Positions 1 to 7,958 of a stretch of DNA of 35,270 nucleotides are shown here, piece after piece (within the stretch, counting starts at the first letter, position 1; every line of letters begins with the position of its first letter). This DNA comes from an uncultured Lachnospiraceae bacterium (lineage in GTDB: Bacteria; Bacillota; Clostridia; Lachnospirales; Lachnospiraceae): contig CAJUPT010000033.1 of NCBI GenBank assembly GCA_910588405.1, forward strand, positions 1-35,270, in the 5' to 3' direction. Both the position numbers and the translations under genes were made by a program. The notes under the pieces were generated by a model. It did not search any database. It worked only from the letters and a program-made list of their open reading frames with translations, and had not been told where the DNA came from.

Positions 1-193
1 GTAAAGCCGCCATCTCCGTGGCATGGGTGCAGGAGGTGGTCAGCAACGCCTTCACCGTGCCCGTATGCTCCTCCAGCCATTTGCCGCACCGCCTGGTAAA
101 CATGCCGTCGCCGCAGATTTTTTGCAGCTTTACGGCCTGTCCGATATATTCCAGTTCCTTTCCCGTCGCAGGCGGGACATTAAAGCTTATCAT
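1..193 (-). CDS. wecE: dTDP-4-amino-4,6-dideoxygalactose transaminase, N-terminal fragment
   Basis: The first 64 codons of a gene that runs off the left edge. The reading frame opens with MISFNVPPATGKELEYI and continues through KICGDGMFTRRCGKWLE and LLTTSCTHATEMAAL. This matches the N terminus of the WecE/RffA/FdtB class of PLP-dependent sugar aminotransferases (DegT/DnrJ/EryC1 fold), including the conserved CGDG.FTRRC segment and the TxSCT..LEMAAL segment. These enzymes aminate dTDP-4-keto-6-deoxyglucose to give dTDP-4-amino-4,6-dideoxygalactose for surface polysaccharides. The PLP lysine lies outside the window. The start is the ATG at 191-193; GGAGA lies about 9 nt upstream. An earlier overlapping ATG in another frame stops after six codons. 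The neighbouring glycosyltransferases support a role in cell-surface glycan synthesis. The exact stereochemistry of the product sugar cannot be read from this fragment. Confidence 0.85.
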   Translation of the reverse strand, partial: MISFNVPPATGKELEYIGQAVKLQKICGDGMFTRRCGKWLEEHTGTVKALLTTSCTHATEMAAL

Positions 194-253
194 AAAACAT
201 GTCTCCTATATTGAAGCTTCCACAACTGCCATTTTTATCGCAAATATTTATTC

Positions 254-282
254 ATTGTAATACATTATGGAAAAAAAAGCAA
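254..282 (-). promoter_or_regulatory. Candidate promoter for wecE
   Basis: On the minus strand TTGCTT (277-282) is separated by 17 nt from TACAAT (254-259), about 60 nt upstream of the wecE start. The -10 box is good (5/6) and the -35 box weak (3/6). It lies in the 162-nt gap after the preceding gene; an A-run on the plus strand (271-278) gives a U-run in the transcript there but no clear hairpin precedes it. Otherwise the gap holds nothing recognisable. Confidence 0.35.
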
Positions 283-355
283 CTCATAGAAATCCTGGGG
301 TTCCTGTCCGCTTTGTAATCGGCAGCACGCTTCACAAAACAGCGGCACATGCATT

Positions 356-2287
356 TCATCTTTCCGGCATCACAATCCTGTCATGGAAAATCTCCGGAAA
401 ATCTTCATAATACTGATCGAACATTTCCCGGATATACAATATATCCTCCTCCTCATAAGGTGCGGTGCGCTCATAGAGATAAGCCGTCACGCCGTTATCC
501 AGACTGTAAGACTTGATTTGCCGAAAATGCTCTGACAAAGGACCTCCGTTTAGAATTTCCTCGTTTAACAGTACCACCGTCCGCTGTCCGTCTTTTAACA
601 GATGGTACTGGGTCGGATCGGTGACTACCAGATAATCCGCACTTAAAAAAGATTTCGGAAATCCGTCCCGCAGATCCACATCATAGGTACCAAGAAGCCC
701 CGGAATGCTTTCCAGCTTTTCAGGCAGCTCATAATGGCGCAGCACCTCAAAATTCAGTGTGTCGGAGCTGGCGATGCAGTAGACAGTTTTTCCACTGCCT
801 GATGTGCTCTGACTCCACAGGACCTGTCCCTCCTCATTGCCCAGCAGCTCGTTTAAATCTGTCACCAACTGTCCGATCTGGTCCAGATCATGACGAACCT
901 GGGGCTTTCTGATCTGAGATGAGCATAGATAGGACACTGGCACAGGAAGGCGAAAATCCAAAAAGCTGTTCAAAAACTGAAATGCCAGCAAAGCGGCCGC
1001 CACCATGACCCCCAGCCGGTTCCTGCGCTCCAACAGATATTGAAGGCCGATCAGGGCCAGCATCGTAACTGCCGGAATAATCACATAATACACCTGAATA
1101 TACAAATCCAAAATATAGAATATCGCCACCGATGTCACAACGACCTGGACGATCAGAAACAGCCCATAGCGCTTAAGCTTCGGATTGGAGAGCATCTGCC
1201 ACAGCCCTAAAGCTGCCAAAACCAGCACTGCGCCGCCGAAGGACTCCATAGCCATCACAAAATTTTCCGCGATCCCTCCCGTGCGGTACGCCGTGTACTG
1301 TAGACTATGGTCAATAAACAGACTCATCTCCACATATCCATGACACAGAAGCATTCCAGCAGCCGTAAACAGGCCGGTACATATCAGATTCTTAAAAAAC
1401 TCCACCGGTTCCTTTTCTTTCGCCCCAAAATAAGAAAGGAGCACCGCCGCCACATAGCCTACCCCAAAAGGCCCAAAATACCTTCTTGACACCATAGCGC
1501 CCATCACTGTGGCGAATACAAGAAAACAGAGACCGGCATCGAACTCCTCATAATATTTCCCATCCGTCATCAAAGCCAGCGCCAGAACAGCAAATAACAG
1601 CGCCAGCGAATCGCCGAAGCCCTCCACGATGATAATCAGAAGCATAGGCGTCAGCACTACTTCAAGACAGCCCAGAAAATATCCGGGACGAATTTTTTTC
1701 AAAATCAATTCCAGCACTAGAATCGAAGGCACAGAAAACAGGTTCCACGCCCACAGAATAAAGCTCAGAAACGAAATTCCTGTCAATTTCATGGGGAATG
1801 ACAAAAACAGAGAGATCAGCAGATTGTAATCCGCATGATTGATGGTATACCAGGTCCAATGGATTGCATCCAGCGGGTCTGCATACAGCGCATTCATAAA
1901 ATTGATTGTACGCTTCCAATAGGCCGACTGATCCCAGAATCGAATATAGTTCTCAGAACAGACAAAAACAACCAAAAACAAATTTGTCAGCAGCACGAAA
2001 GCGATCACCCTGATCACCTCACGGCGGTCTAAGGCCATCAGACAGTCCCACAGCCCGGTGAACTGAAGCACATCCCATGTAAAAACCGCCAGGGCGGCAC
2101 ACATGCCTCCGGCAGTCATCAGCCCCCCAAAAAGCGGAAAGAATGTTTCTATTGAAAACAATGCAAAAGGAATTTTTCCAATCAGCATCCCGGCCAGAAT
2201 CACACCGCCGATGATGCCGGCCTGCCAGAACCAGGGTGCATATCGCTTCGCTCCTATTCTTCTTTTTCCCGGCCTCTTTCTCTTCAT
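356..2287 (-). CDS. GT-C-like polytopic membrane protein
   Basis: A 643-residue integral membrane protein with a basic cytoplasmic start (MKRKRPGKRR) and about ten or more hydrophobic segments over the first roughly 450 residues. A soluble C-terminal domain of about 170 residues follows (ending VMPER). The loop around residue 119 reads FWDQSAYWKR; an acidic residue in the first large extracytoplasmic loop is typical of GT-C glycosyltransferases that use polyprenyl-phosphate sugars, so this is a plausible lipid-dependent sugar transferase. The assignment is structural, not based on a named family match. Start: ATG at 2285-2287, with AGGAGG 7 nt upstream; a GTG two codons earlier is less well placed. 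It is last in the run of glycan genes before wecE, and its leader contains the 103-nt repeat element at 2306-2408. Confidence 0.6.
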   Translation of the reverse strand: MKRKRPGKRRIGAKRYAPWFWQAGIIGGVILAGMLIGKIPFALFSIETFFPLFGGLMTAGGMCAALAVFTWDVLQFTGLWDCLMALDRREVIRVIAFVLLTNLFLVVFVCSENYIRFWDQSAYWKRTINFMNALYADPLDAIHWTWYTINHADYNLLISLFLSFPMKLTGISFLSFILWAWNLFSVPSILVLELILKKIRPGYFLGCLEVVLTPMLLIIIVEGFGDSLALLFAVLALALMTDGKYYEEFDAGLCFLVFATVMGAMVSRRYFGPFGVGYVAAVLLSYFGAKEKEPVEFFKNLICTGLFTAAGMLLCHGYVEMSLFIDHSLQYTAYRTGGIAENFVMAMESFGGAVLVLAALGLWQMLSNPKLKRYGLFLIVQVVVTSVAIFYILDLYIQVYYVIIPAVTMLALIGLQYLLERRNRLGVMVAAALLAFQFLNSFLDFRLPVPVSYLCSSQIRKPQVRHDLDQIGQLVTDLNELLGNEEGQVLWSQSTSGSGKTVYCIASSDTLNFEVLRHYELPEKLESIPGLLGTYDVDLRDGFPKSFLSADYLVVTDPTQYHLLKDGQRTVVLLNEEILNGGPLSEHFRQIKSYSLDNGVTAYLYERTAPYEEEDILYIREMFDQYYEDFPEIFHDRIVMPER

Positions 2288-2305
2288 CTCCACTCCTCCT
2301 GATTT

Positions 2306-2408
2306 AGTTCCGCTGCGGTTCTCCCAGGCCCCCTAAACCCGAAAGGATTTCCGGCTGTTTCTCGTCCGTAAATCCTTCCGGGGCCTGTACGAACCTCCGC
2401 TGTTATTT
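2306..2408 (-). repeat. 103-nt intergenic hairpin element, copy A
   Basis: This stretch fills the gap between two glycan genes and resembles 22349-22451 over exactly the same length. Outer arms CAGGCCCC (2325-2332) and GGGGCCTG (2380-2387) and inner arms AAGGATTT (2343-2350) and AAATCCTT (2370-2377) form a long stem-loop. In the second copy the outer arms are CAAGCCC/GGGCTTG, so the pair changed on both sides. On the minus strand the element ends in GCGGAAC and is followed at once by the Shine-Dalgarno of the 356-2287 gene. It may be a transcribed leader structure or a dispersed repeat. Its function is unknown. Confidence 0.65.
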
Positions 2409-4713
2409 AATTCCCGTCTGCAAACACCAAAATTTCATAGACTGACCAGTTCCACCGCTCCTGATCATCCTCCGCTTCCTCCAGCATCAGGCGGATATTT
2501 TTACAGGATATCGGCGAGGGAAACGTAAATTCCACCTGGCCGACAGAATCGGCCTGCTGCTCAGTCCAGTTTTCACCGTCCTCGGAGGTATAAATTTTCA
2601 GACGCCTGGGGTGATCCTCATAAAAAAACAGATCTAACCGAAAACCAGTCACCGGATAAACCTGATCCAGCACGATATCCAGCGCCATGCCGGCACGCTG
2701 CGGCTCTCCGCTGTTCCATCGGGTGGAAACATCTCCGTCTGCCGCCAGGCCACCCTCTGTCGGATTCACATTGGTCTGCACCTTCTCGAAGGAGCGGTAA
2801 TCTAACACCTGCTCCTTTTGCACGCCAATTCGATAGACATAGATATGAAATTCCCCACAGTTCAGCACATCTTCCACATGCCAAACCGTCGGGCCAAAAC
2901 CCTTGTCGCAGATCCGCTTCAGATATGCCATAGGATTGTCATCCCGAGTGATCAGAAATACACTGTCGTCGGTAGCCAGACTTTCCGTAACGGAATCAAT
3001 GCCGTGCCTGTCCAGCTTTTCCTCTGACAGCGGAGAAAAGGCCATCCAGTCTCCCATACGCATATAATTGACATCCTGCCCCTTCGGCCGGGTATTCGTA
3101 AAATGCACCTGCCCCGTATGAGCGGACAGGCTGTACACATCTGCAAAATAAAAATTGTCAGAATGCTTCAGACAGTAGGTCTCGATCAGATCCGACATTT
3201 GCCGGGCGTCCTGTCCATTTCTTGCCGCCACAACCGCCCGGTCAAAGCTGCCCCAGGAGAGCAGTGCCGCAATGCCGAAAAACAAAACCCGATCCCATCC
3301 GGAAAGCTCTCTTTCATCCGACAGACAGCCTTGTGACACATATTCTTCCTGCACCCCGCTTCCTTCCCTCTGTTTGTCCCGGACCATTTTGCACAGCATC
3401 AATGCCGTCACAAAGCTGCACAGATGCAGACAATAGCTTACCCGCTCCGGCAGACGACCGCCATATCCCAGATACAGCCACAGCGCTCCCTGCAGACAGA
3501 CCGCGCCCATCCAAAAAATCAGGCCGGAAGCGATATTCTTTTTCAGTCTGGTATCGACAGCAGAATCGACAGCGCCGCGCAGGCAGTCGCCAAATGCCGG
3601 CAGGCAGTCACTTGGCTCGTTGCTTGCGGAAATCAACAGACGCAATAACACAAGCCACAAAAACAGAGCTGTACCGCTGAGATACCCATAAATAGACGGA
3701 GAAAAACTCTCCCCCACCAATTGCAGTCCTTTACGAAGCCGGTCTCCCACAGAAAACTGCTCCTGGTATTGCTGTCCTGCCAGCTCATCCAATCGGCGGA
3801 AGGTTTCCTGGCTGACAGAATCATCCGCCAGCATATTTGCCTCACTGATGGCCTGAACCGTGTCCACAGACAGACCCAGCTTCTCATAAAGCGCCCGGTT
3901 TTCCCCATAAACCGGCACCTCATAAAAATCATATACATTGCTTCGGCTCAGATTATAGGACAGATAATCCTTCCATTCCTTCGAACCATAGGCCAGACGG
4001 TCCGCCGCAAATAAGGCGAGACAGAGAACCCCGGTCAGAAAAATCAGACGCAGCCCTTTCAGCAGCCCTTCCTTTTTCTCTTTATACAGGATCTCCTTAT
4101 ACAGAAATAAAAGCAGCGCAAAGGCTCCTGTGATGCAGAACACCTCAATCCGCACGCAAAGACAAAGGGCCGCCAGCGCTGCCGTCACACAGTCTTCCCA
4201 AATGCTTCTCCCGTCCGTTCCTCTCGGTCCCATACCATACCAGAACAATGCAGCCGCGCCCAAGGAAGCCGCACAGGTGCTGAACTGAACCCGAACCACC
4301 TGGGGAAGCCACAAAATCGTATAGAGAAACAAAAATCGCAAACAAGACTTTCTGTTTTTCCGCCTGCCATCATATAACAGAATGCCAGACAGCATGACCC
4401 ACATGGAAAGCATATAGCAGCCCACCATCATAACTCCATACCACTCGATTCCCGGCCAAATCTGATACAAAGATTTCAGCACAAAGCCCATGGGATACAG
4501 CATAAAAATCAGATGGCCGTCCGGCGTCCCCGTATAAGCGCCGGAGGCAATATCTCTCATATTGATATCATCATTGATGGCATAGGAAAATCCAATCCAT
4601 TTCCATACTGCCAGAAAATAAACCGCCGTGATCAGAAATGCCAGACCGATCTTGCAAATCGCCGGCACATTTTTTTGAAATTTTTCTTTGATCCAACTCT
4701 TTTTCCCTGTCAT
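2407..4713 (-). CDS. Polytopic membrane protein with C-terminal F5/8C (discoidin) domain
   Basis: 768 residues. Residues 1-40 hold a first membrane segment, followed by a loop with NDD (47-49) and SGAYTGTPDGHLIF. About ten membrane segments then run to roughly residue 500, and an extracytoplasmic part follows. The last 125 residues (about 644-768) look like an F5/8 type C domain: a TNVNP...DGDVSTRW start, LDIVLDQVYPVTGFRL, a SEDGENW motif and a C-terminal NWSVYEILVF strand. Such domains bind carbohydrate or surface ligands. The membrane part is clearly paralogous to the gene at 5819-7723 (same NDD loop, same ADVYS...GDW.AFSP segment). Layout and context suggest a GT-C-type transferase, but no family name is certain. 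Start: ATG 4711-4713, one base after the stop of the GT32 gene; a start 41 codons earlier would overlap that gene by 122 nt and is less likely. Translational coupling is probable. Confidence 0.65.
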   Translation of the reverse strand: MTGKKSWIKEKFQKNVPAICKIGLAFLITAVYFLAVWKWIGFSYAINDDINMRDIASGAYTGTPDGHLIFMLYPMGFVLKSLYQIWPGIEWYGVMMVGCYMLSMWVMLSGILLYDGRRKNRKSCLRFLFLYTILWLPQVVRVQFSTCAASLGAAALFWYGMGPRGTDGRSIWEDCVTAALAALCLCVRIEVFCITGAFALLLFLYKEILYKEKKEGLLKGLRLIFLTGVLCLALFAADRLAYGSKEWKDYLSYNLSRSNVYDFYEVPVYGENRALYEKLGLSVDTVQAISEANMLADDSVSQETFRRLDELAGQQYQEQFSVGDRLRKGLQLVGESFSPSIYGYLSGTALFLWLVLLRLLISASNEPSDCLPAFGDCLRGAVDSAVDTRLKKNIASGLIFWMGAVCLQGALWLYLGYGGRLPERVSYCLHLCSFVTALMLCKMVRDKQREGSGVQEEYVSQGCLSDERELSGWDRVLFFGIAALLSWGSFDRAVVAARNGQDARQMSDLIETYCLKHSDNFYFADVYSLSAHTGQVHFTNTRPKGQDVNYMRMGDWMAFSPLSEEKLDRHGIDSVTESLATDDSVFLITRDDNPMAYLKRICDKGFGPTVWHVEDVLNCGEFHIYVYRIGVQKEQVLDYRSFEKVQTNVNPTEGGLAADGDVSTRWNSGEPQRAGMALDIVLDQVYPVTGFRLDLFFYEDHPRRLKIYTSEDGENWTEQQADSVGQVEFTFPSPISCKNIRLMLEEAEDDQERWNWSVYEILVFADGN

Positions 4714-4714
4714 C

Positions 4715-5764
4715 TCATCCGCCCGATTCCCGCATATGCCCAAGCTTTTCCTCAAACTGCCTCTCAAACCATCGATAAACTGATCCCTCCACCGGTTCTG
4801 TTTTCCATTGATTATGCCAGTGATGTGTGTAAGCACCCGGGAAAAACTGCTGATTTTCCAGCGTAAACGACGGCTCTCCCCCTTTCAGCACTGGACTGGT
4901 GAAAAACGCGTCAAAGCTGTGAAGCCACCCTGGCTCCTCTTTTCTTTTCTGCCACAGCGGGTCAAAAAAGGCGGCAGGGTAGACAATATAAGAGGAAAGC
5001 CCTCTGTCCTGATAGACCAGAAGCTGCCATGGACGGAAGGTTTCCAAAGCCAACGCTTTTTTTGTAATCCTCTCATTCAGCAGACTACCCTGTTTCAGGT
5101 ACAGCAGCGCATTATTGGCATAGGGCTGCCGCTCCCAGGTATAGCAAAACTCCCCTGCTTCAAGCACTGGAGACATGCTTTTCAAAAACAGCACATCCAG
5201 ATCAAAATAGACGCCGCCTCTTTTATACAGCTCCAAAAGACGGAATCCATCCGCACGAAAAGTCAGCTCCGGACCATGGAACATCCATCCCGCCTTTTCA
5301 TAGGGCGTTCCCTGTATTTCCTTATCCGCGTCAAAAGGCAACACCTTTATAAACGGAAGCAATGGTTTTAAATATGCATTGTCCTCATACCCCTCATAGC
5401 CCCTCTCCCGGTCTAGCCAAAGCCAGATTTCCGCACTCTCCTGCGGCTGGGTACAGAGACAGGACTTTATGGAAAATGCCTGCTTCTCCCCAATCTCTCC
5501 ACACCAATAAGAATGAAAGACTGTTTTTTCTCCAGGCACAGGCTGGGAAAGCTTTACATGGCTCCCCCATTTCTTCCGGAACATCTCAGGCTGAATCCGA
5601 TCATAGGCGCCGGAGGCCAGCCGCTCCATGGCATAGCCGTTGTCCTCATACATTCGCCGATCCCGCAGCGTAGTCCAGCGCCCCAGCTTTCGGTTATTGC
5701 CCACATACTGTTTGTTTTTCTGATAATAGTCATCCCAAAAGGATTGGTCTCTATATAATTCCAT
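4715..5764 (-). CDS. GT32-type glycosyltransferase (DXD motif)
   Basis: A soluble 349-residue protein of the Och1/capsular polysaccharide type. Characteristic pieces are TVFHSYWCGE near residue 85, and TFRADGFRLLELYKRGG followed by VYFDLDVLFL, where DLD at about 188-190 is the DXD motif that holds the metal and nucleotide-sugar. It should transfer a sugar from a nucleotide donor on the cytoplasmic side. There is no signal peptide or membrane segment. Start: ATG at 5762-5764 with AGGAG four bases upstream. Longer versions beginning at 5785, 5809 (ATG) or 5812 (TTG) are possible, but their ribosome sites are poorer. It sits between two paralogous membrane proteins in one operon, so it probably builds the glycan that they export or extend. 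Donor and acceptor are unknown. Confidence 0.75.
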   Translation of the reverse strand: MELYRDQSFWDDYYQKNKQYVGNNRKLGRWTTLRDRRMYEDNGYAMERLASGAYDRIQPEMFRKKWGSHVKLSQPVPGEKTVFHSYWCGEIGEKQAFSIKSCLCTQPQESAEIWLWLDRERGYEGYEDNAYLKPLLPFIKVLPFDADKEIQGTPYEKAGWMFHGPELTFRADGFRLLELYKRGGVYFDLDVLFLKSMSPVLEAGEFCYTWERQPYANNALLYLKQGSLLNERITKKALALETFRPWQLLVYQDRGLSSYIVYPAAFFDPLWQKRKEEPGWLHSFDAFFTSPVLKGGEPSFTLENQQFFPGAYTHHWHNQWKTEPVEGSVYRWFERQFEEKLGHMRESGG

Positions 5765-5818
5765 TGCTCTCCTGCCAACTGCCATCTCACAAGGTCCCAA
5801 CCGGGACATCAACCACGA

Positions 5819-7723
5819 CTATCGCGCCGGCCGCAGCGCAAACCGGTACACATCCATTGCCTCTCCATTCTGCTGAATCTGATCCTCCACGACCATCTCC
5901 ACATCATAGCCATGGCGGACATAATAGTCCAGCAGATAACCCATATCATAATAATCCCGACATAGAATCCGTATATTCTCTTTTGTCACAATAGCCTCCG
6001 ACAGATTTTCAATCCCCTCCGCCGCCAGCTTTTTCTCATACATGGGACTGAATGCCAGCCAATCCCCCAAAGGCAGATAATTCATCTCCTCCGTCTCGTC
6101 ACGCAGGGTAAACACATCCGTATACCCGACTATGCTATACACATCCGCCAGATAGAACTTCTCCGGATGCCGGTTGCAGTAATCCAGCATAATCTGATAA
6201 TTTTCCACTGCCGCCAATGCCGGACGAACCGTATGCCCGATCCACTTATAGGCGCTGACTAACAAGGCCAGCGATACCGGAATTGCTGCCAGGCAGAAAA
6301 CCACCTTGTTTCTTACACCTCTGGGAAATCCGTTCCAACAGTATGGACGATAAGACTGCCCGATTTCCTGCCGCCTTTCTCTGAAATTCCAGGCTGCCGT
6401 CAATCCGGCCTGCAGATACACCCCCGCCACTGACAAAAGGCCGCACAAATGCAATGACTCCGCCACCCGCTTCGGCAGCCGTCCGCCCATCCCAAGGCCG
6501 ATCCACAATACCACTTCTGCCGCAGCCAATACAAGCACGGTAAAAAAAGTACGCTTATCCTTCTTAACCGCCGCCCAAATCAGCACCCAACAAAACATCG
6601 CCGCGGCCACCTGATCCAATGGCCTGCAGCCATTCTGCACCGCCCCCTCCCAGGCCAGCTTAAAGCCTGCGCCAATCTGCTCCGCAAATGTACGGGAGGC
6701 CCGGTTTACCTCGTCACTGTATTCCGCAATCTGATATAAATGCGCTGTGTCCAGGCTCTCATCCACCACCAGATTATACCGCACCAGCGCCTGCCAGGTA
6801 TCCTGACTGACACCGATGCACTCATAAAATGCTCTGTGCTCCTCATAATCCGCCGGGCCGCAATAATTATAGATCACGGACCGGGCGTCCCCGTCGCCGA
6901 GAATCCGCTTCCATTCCTGACCGCCGTAAGCCACCTGATGAAGCTTCCAGGACAGGCCGACCAGCAGCAGTAAAGCAACAGGCGCCGCCAGCTGCTTGAC
7001 AATCTGCCGGCGTTTTTCTTTTTTTACGACCCGCCTATTTTTTTTCTCTCCGCCCTGCTCTGCAATCAGCGACAGCCGGTTAAAAAACAACACTGCCGCA
7101 AAAGGCATCAGCATATAAAAAACCGAATCCCGCAGCAGATACGCCAGCAACGCCAGCACCACAGTCACGGCCCCGCTGCCGATGCCCTCCTCTCCTGCCT
7201 GCCTGCTGCCCGACCCATACCAAAACAAAGCCGTAGCTCCGGCCATCGCCGCCACAGTCGTATAGGTAAAAGCCAGCATCCGCAGCAGCCAGGCTGCCGT
7301 ATACACGGTCATCGCCATAATCAGAAAAAAACATTTTCCTTTCCATGTCTCCCAGATGCGAAGACAGCGGTAAAGAATCAGCGACAGACAGATCAGATTA
7401 ATCCCCACCATCACGATCCCGTACCAGTCCCAGCCAGGCAGAAAACAGTACAGCTTTCGAATCAGCAGCGCAAACGGATATTTGATAAAAATCACATGGG
7501 CATCCGGCGTTCCATTATAAACGCCTGACAGTACCTCTTTCATAAAGCGGTCGTCGTTCATCTGATACACCCATGAAAAAACCGCCGTGACCGCAGCGGC
7601 ATAAAAAACAGACATCAGAACAGCGGCAAGGACACATCTTTTTTGCTCCCATTTATGCCGCTCTCCGCTGTCCATCCGGCCACTCACAGCTCGCAGACGG
7701 TTTAACACTCCTGATCCTCTCAT
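5819..7723 (-). CDS. Polytopic membrane protein, putative GT-C-like glycan enzyme
   Basis: 634 residues with about ten hydrophobic segments and a C-terminal extracytoplasmic domain of about 120 residues. It is a paralogue of the 2407-4713 product. Shared features are the first-loop NDD (56-58) followed by SGVYNGTPDAHVIF, a WYGIVMVG membrane start, and ADVYSIVGYTD...LPLGDWLAFSP in the C-terminal part. It lacks the F5/8C domain. The acidic pair in the first loop is where GT-C enzymes carry catalytic carboxylates, so a lipid-linked sugar transferase is a reasonable guess. Start: ATG 7721-7723 with AGGTG seven bases upstream; an in-frame extension to 7777 would run into the tandem repeat and is disfavoured. 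It is the first gene of the operon, behind a promoter at 7930-7958 and a long leader. Confidence 0.6.
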   Translation of the reverse strand: MRGSGVLNRLRAVSGRMDSGERHKWEQKRCVLAAVLMSVFYAAAVTAVFSWVYQMNDDRFMKEVLSGVYNGTPDAHVIFIKYPFALLIRKLYCFLPGWDWYGIVMVGINLICLSLILYRCLRIWETWKGKCFFLIMAMTVYTAAWLLRMLAFTYTTVAAMAGATALFWYGSGSRQAGEEGIGSGAVTVVLALLAYLLRDSVFYMLMPFAAVLFFNRLSLIAEQGGEKKNRRVVKKEKRRQIVKQLAAPVALLLLVGLSWKLHQVAYGGQEWKRILGDGDARSVIYNYCGPADYEEHRAFYECIGVSQDTWQALVRYNLVVDESLDTAHLYQIAEYSDEVNRASRTFAEQIGAGFKLAWEGAVQNGCRPLDQVAAAMFCWVLIWAAVKKDKRTFFTVLVLAAAEVVLWIGLGMGGRLPKRVAESLHLCGLLSVAGVYLQAGLTAAWNFRERRQEIGQSYRPYCWNGFPRGVRNKVVFCLAAIPVSLALLVSAYKWIGHTVRPALAAVENYQIMLDYCNRHPEKFYLADVYSIVGYTDVFTLRDETEEMNYLPLGDWLAFSPMYEKKLAAEGIENLSEAIVTKENIRILCRDYYDMGYLLDYYVRHGYDVEMVVEDQIQQNGEAMDVYRFALRPAR

Positions 7724-7740
7724 TGATAAACACCTAAATC

Positions 7741-7860
7741 CATACTCTCCACATACGCACAGTGATGTGTAAATCATCTATTCTACGGAAAGGCAGATAC
7801 CATACCCTCCCCATGCGCACAGTGACATACAAGACAGCTTTTCTTATATATGGCCATGCG
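7741..7860 (-). repeat. Two imperfect 60-bp tandem units in the leader of the glycan operon
   Basis: Units 7741-7800 and 7801-7860 align without gaps. The first 30 positions share 23 matches (for example CGCACAGTGA in both), and similarity fades towards the end. A degenerate part of a third unit may begin at 7861. The first unit contains ATGATTTACAC, which could open a short in-frame extension of the downstream gene. The repeats lie inside the predicted 5' untranslated region. Confidence 0.55.
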
Positions 7861-7929
7861 CATCCTGTCATACCGAACGGCAGATCGGCATAACGCTCCG
7901 TATCAATTCCTCTTACGTCTCACCCCACC

Positions 7930-7958
7930 ATTATAAGTCACAACCATGTAAAAATCAA
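7930..7958 (-). promoter_or_regulatory. Promoter of the glycan operon
   Basis: On the minus strand TTGATT (7953-7958), a 17-nt spacer and a perfect TATAAT (7930-7935). The -35 box overlaps the end of the upstream histidine kinase gene. Transcription should begin near 7923, giving a leader of about 200 nt before the start at 7723. Confidence 0.6.
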
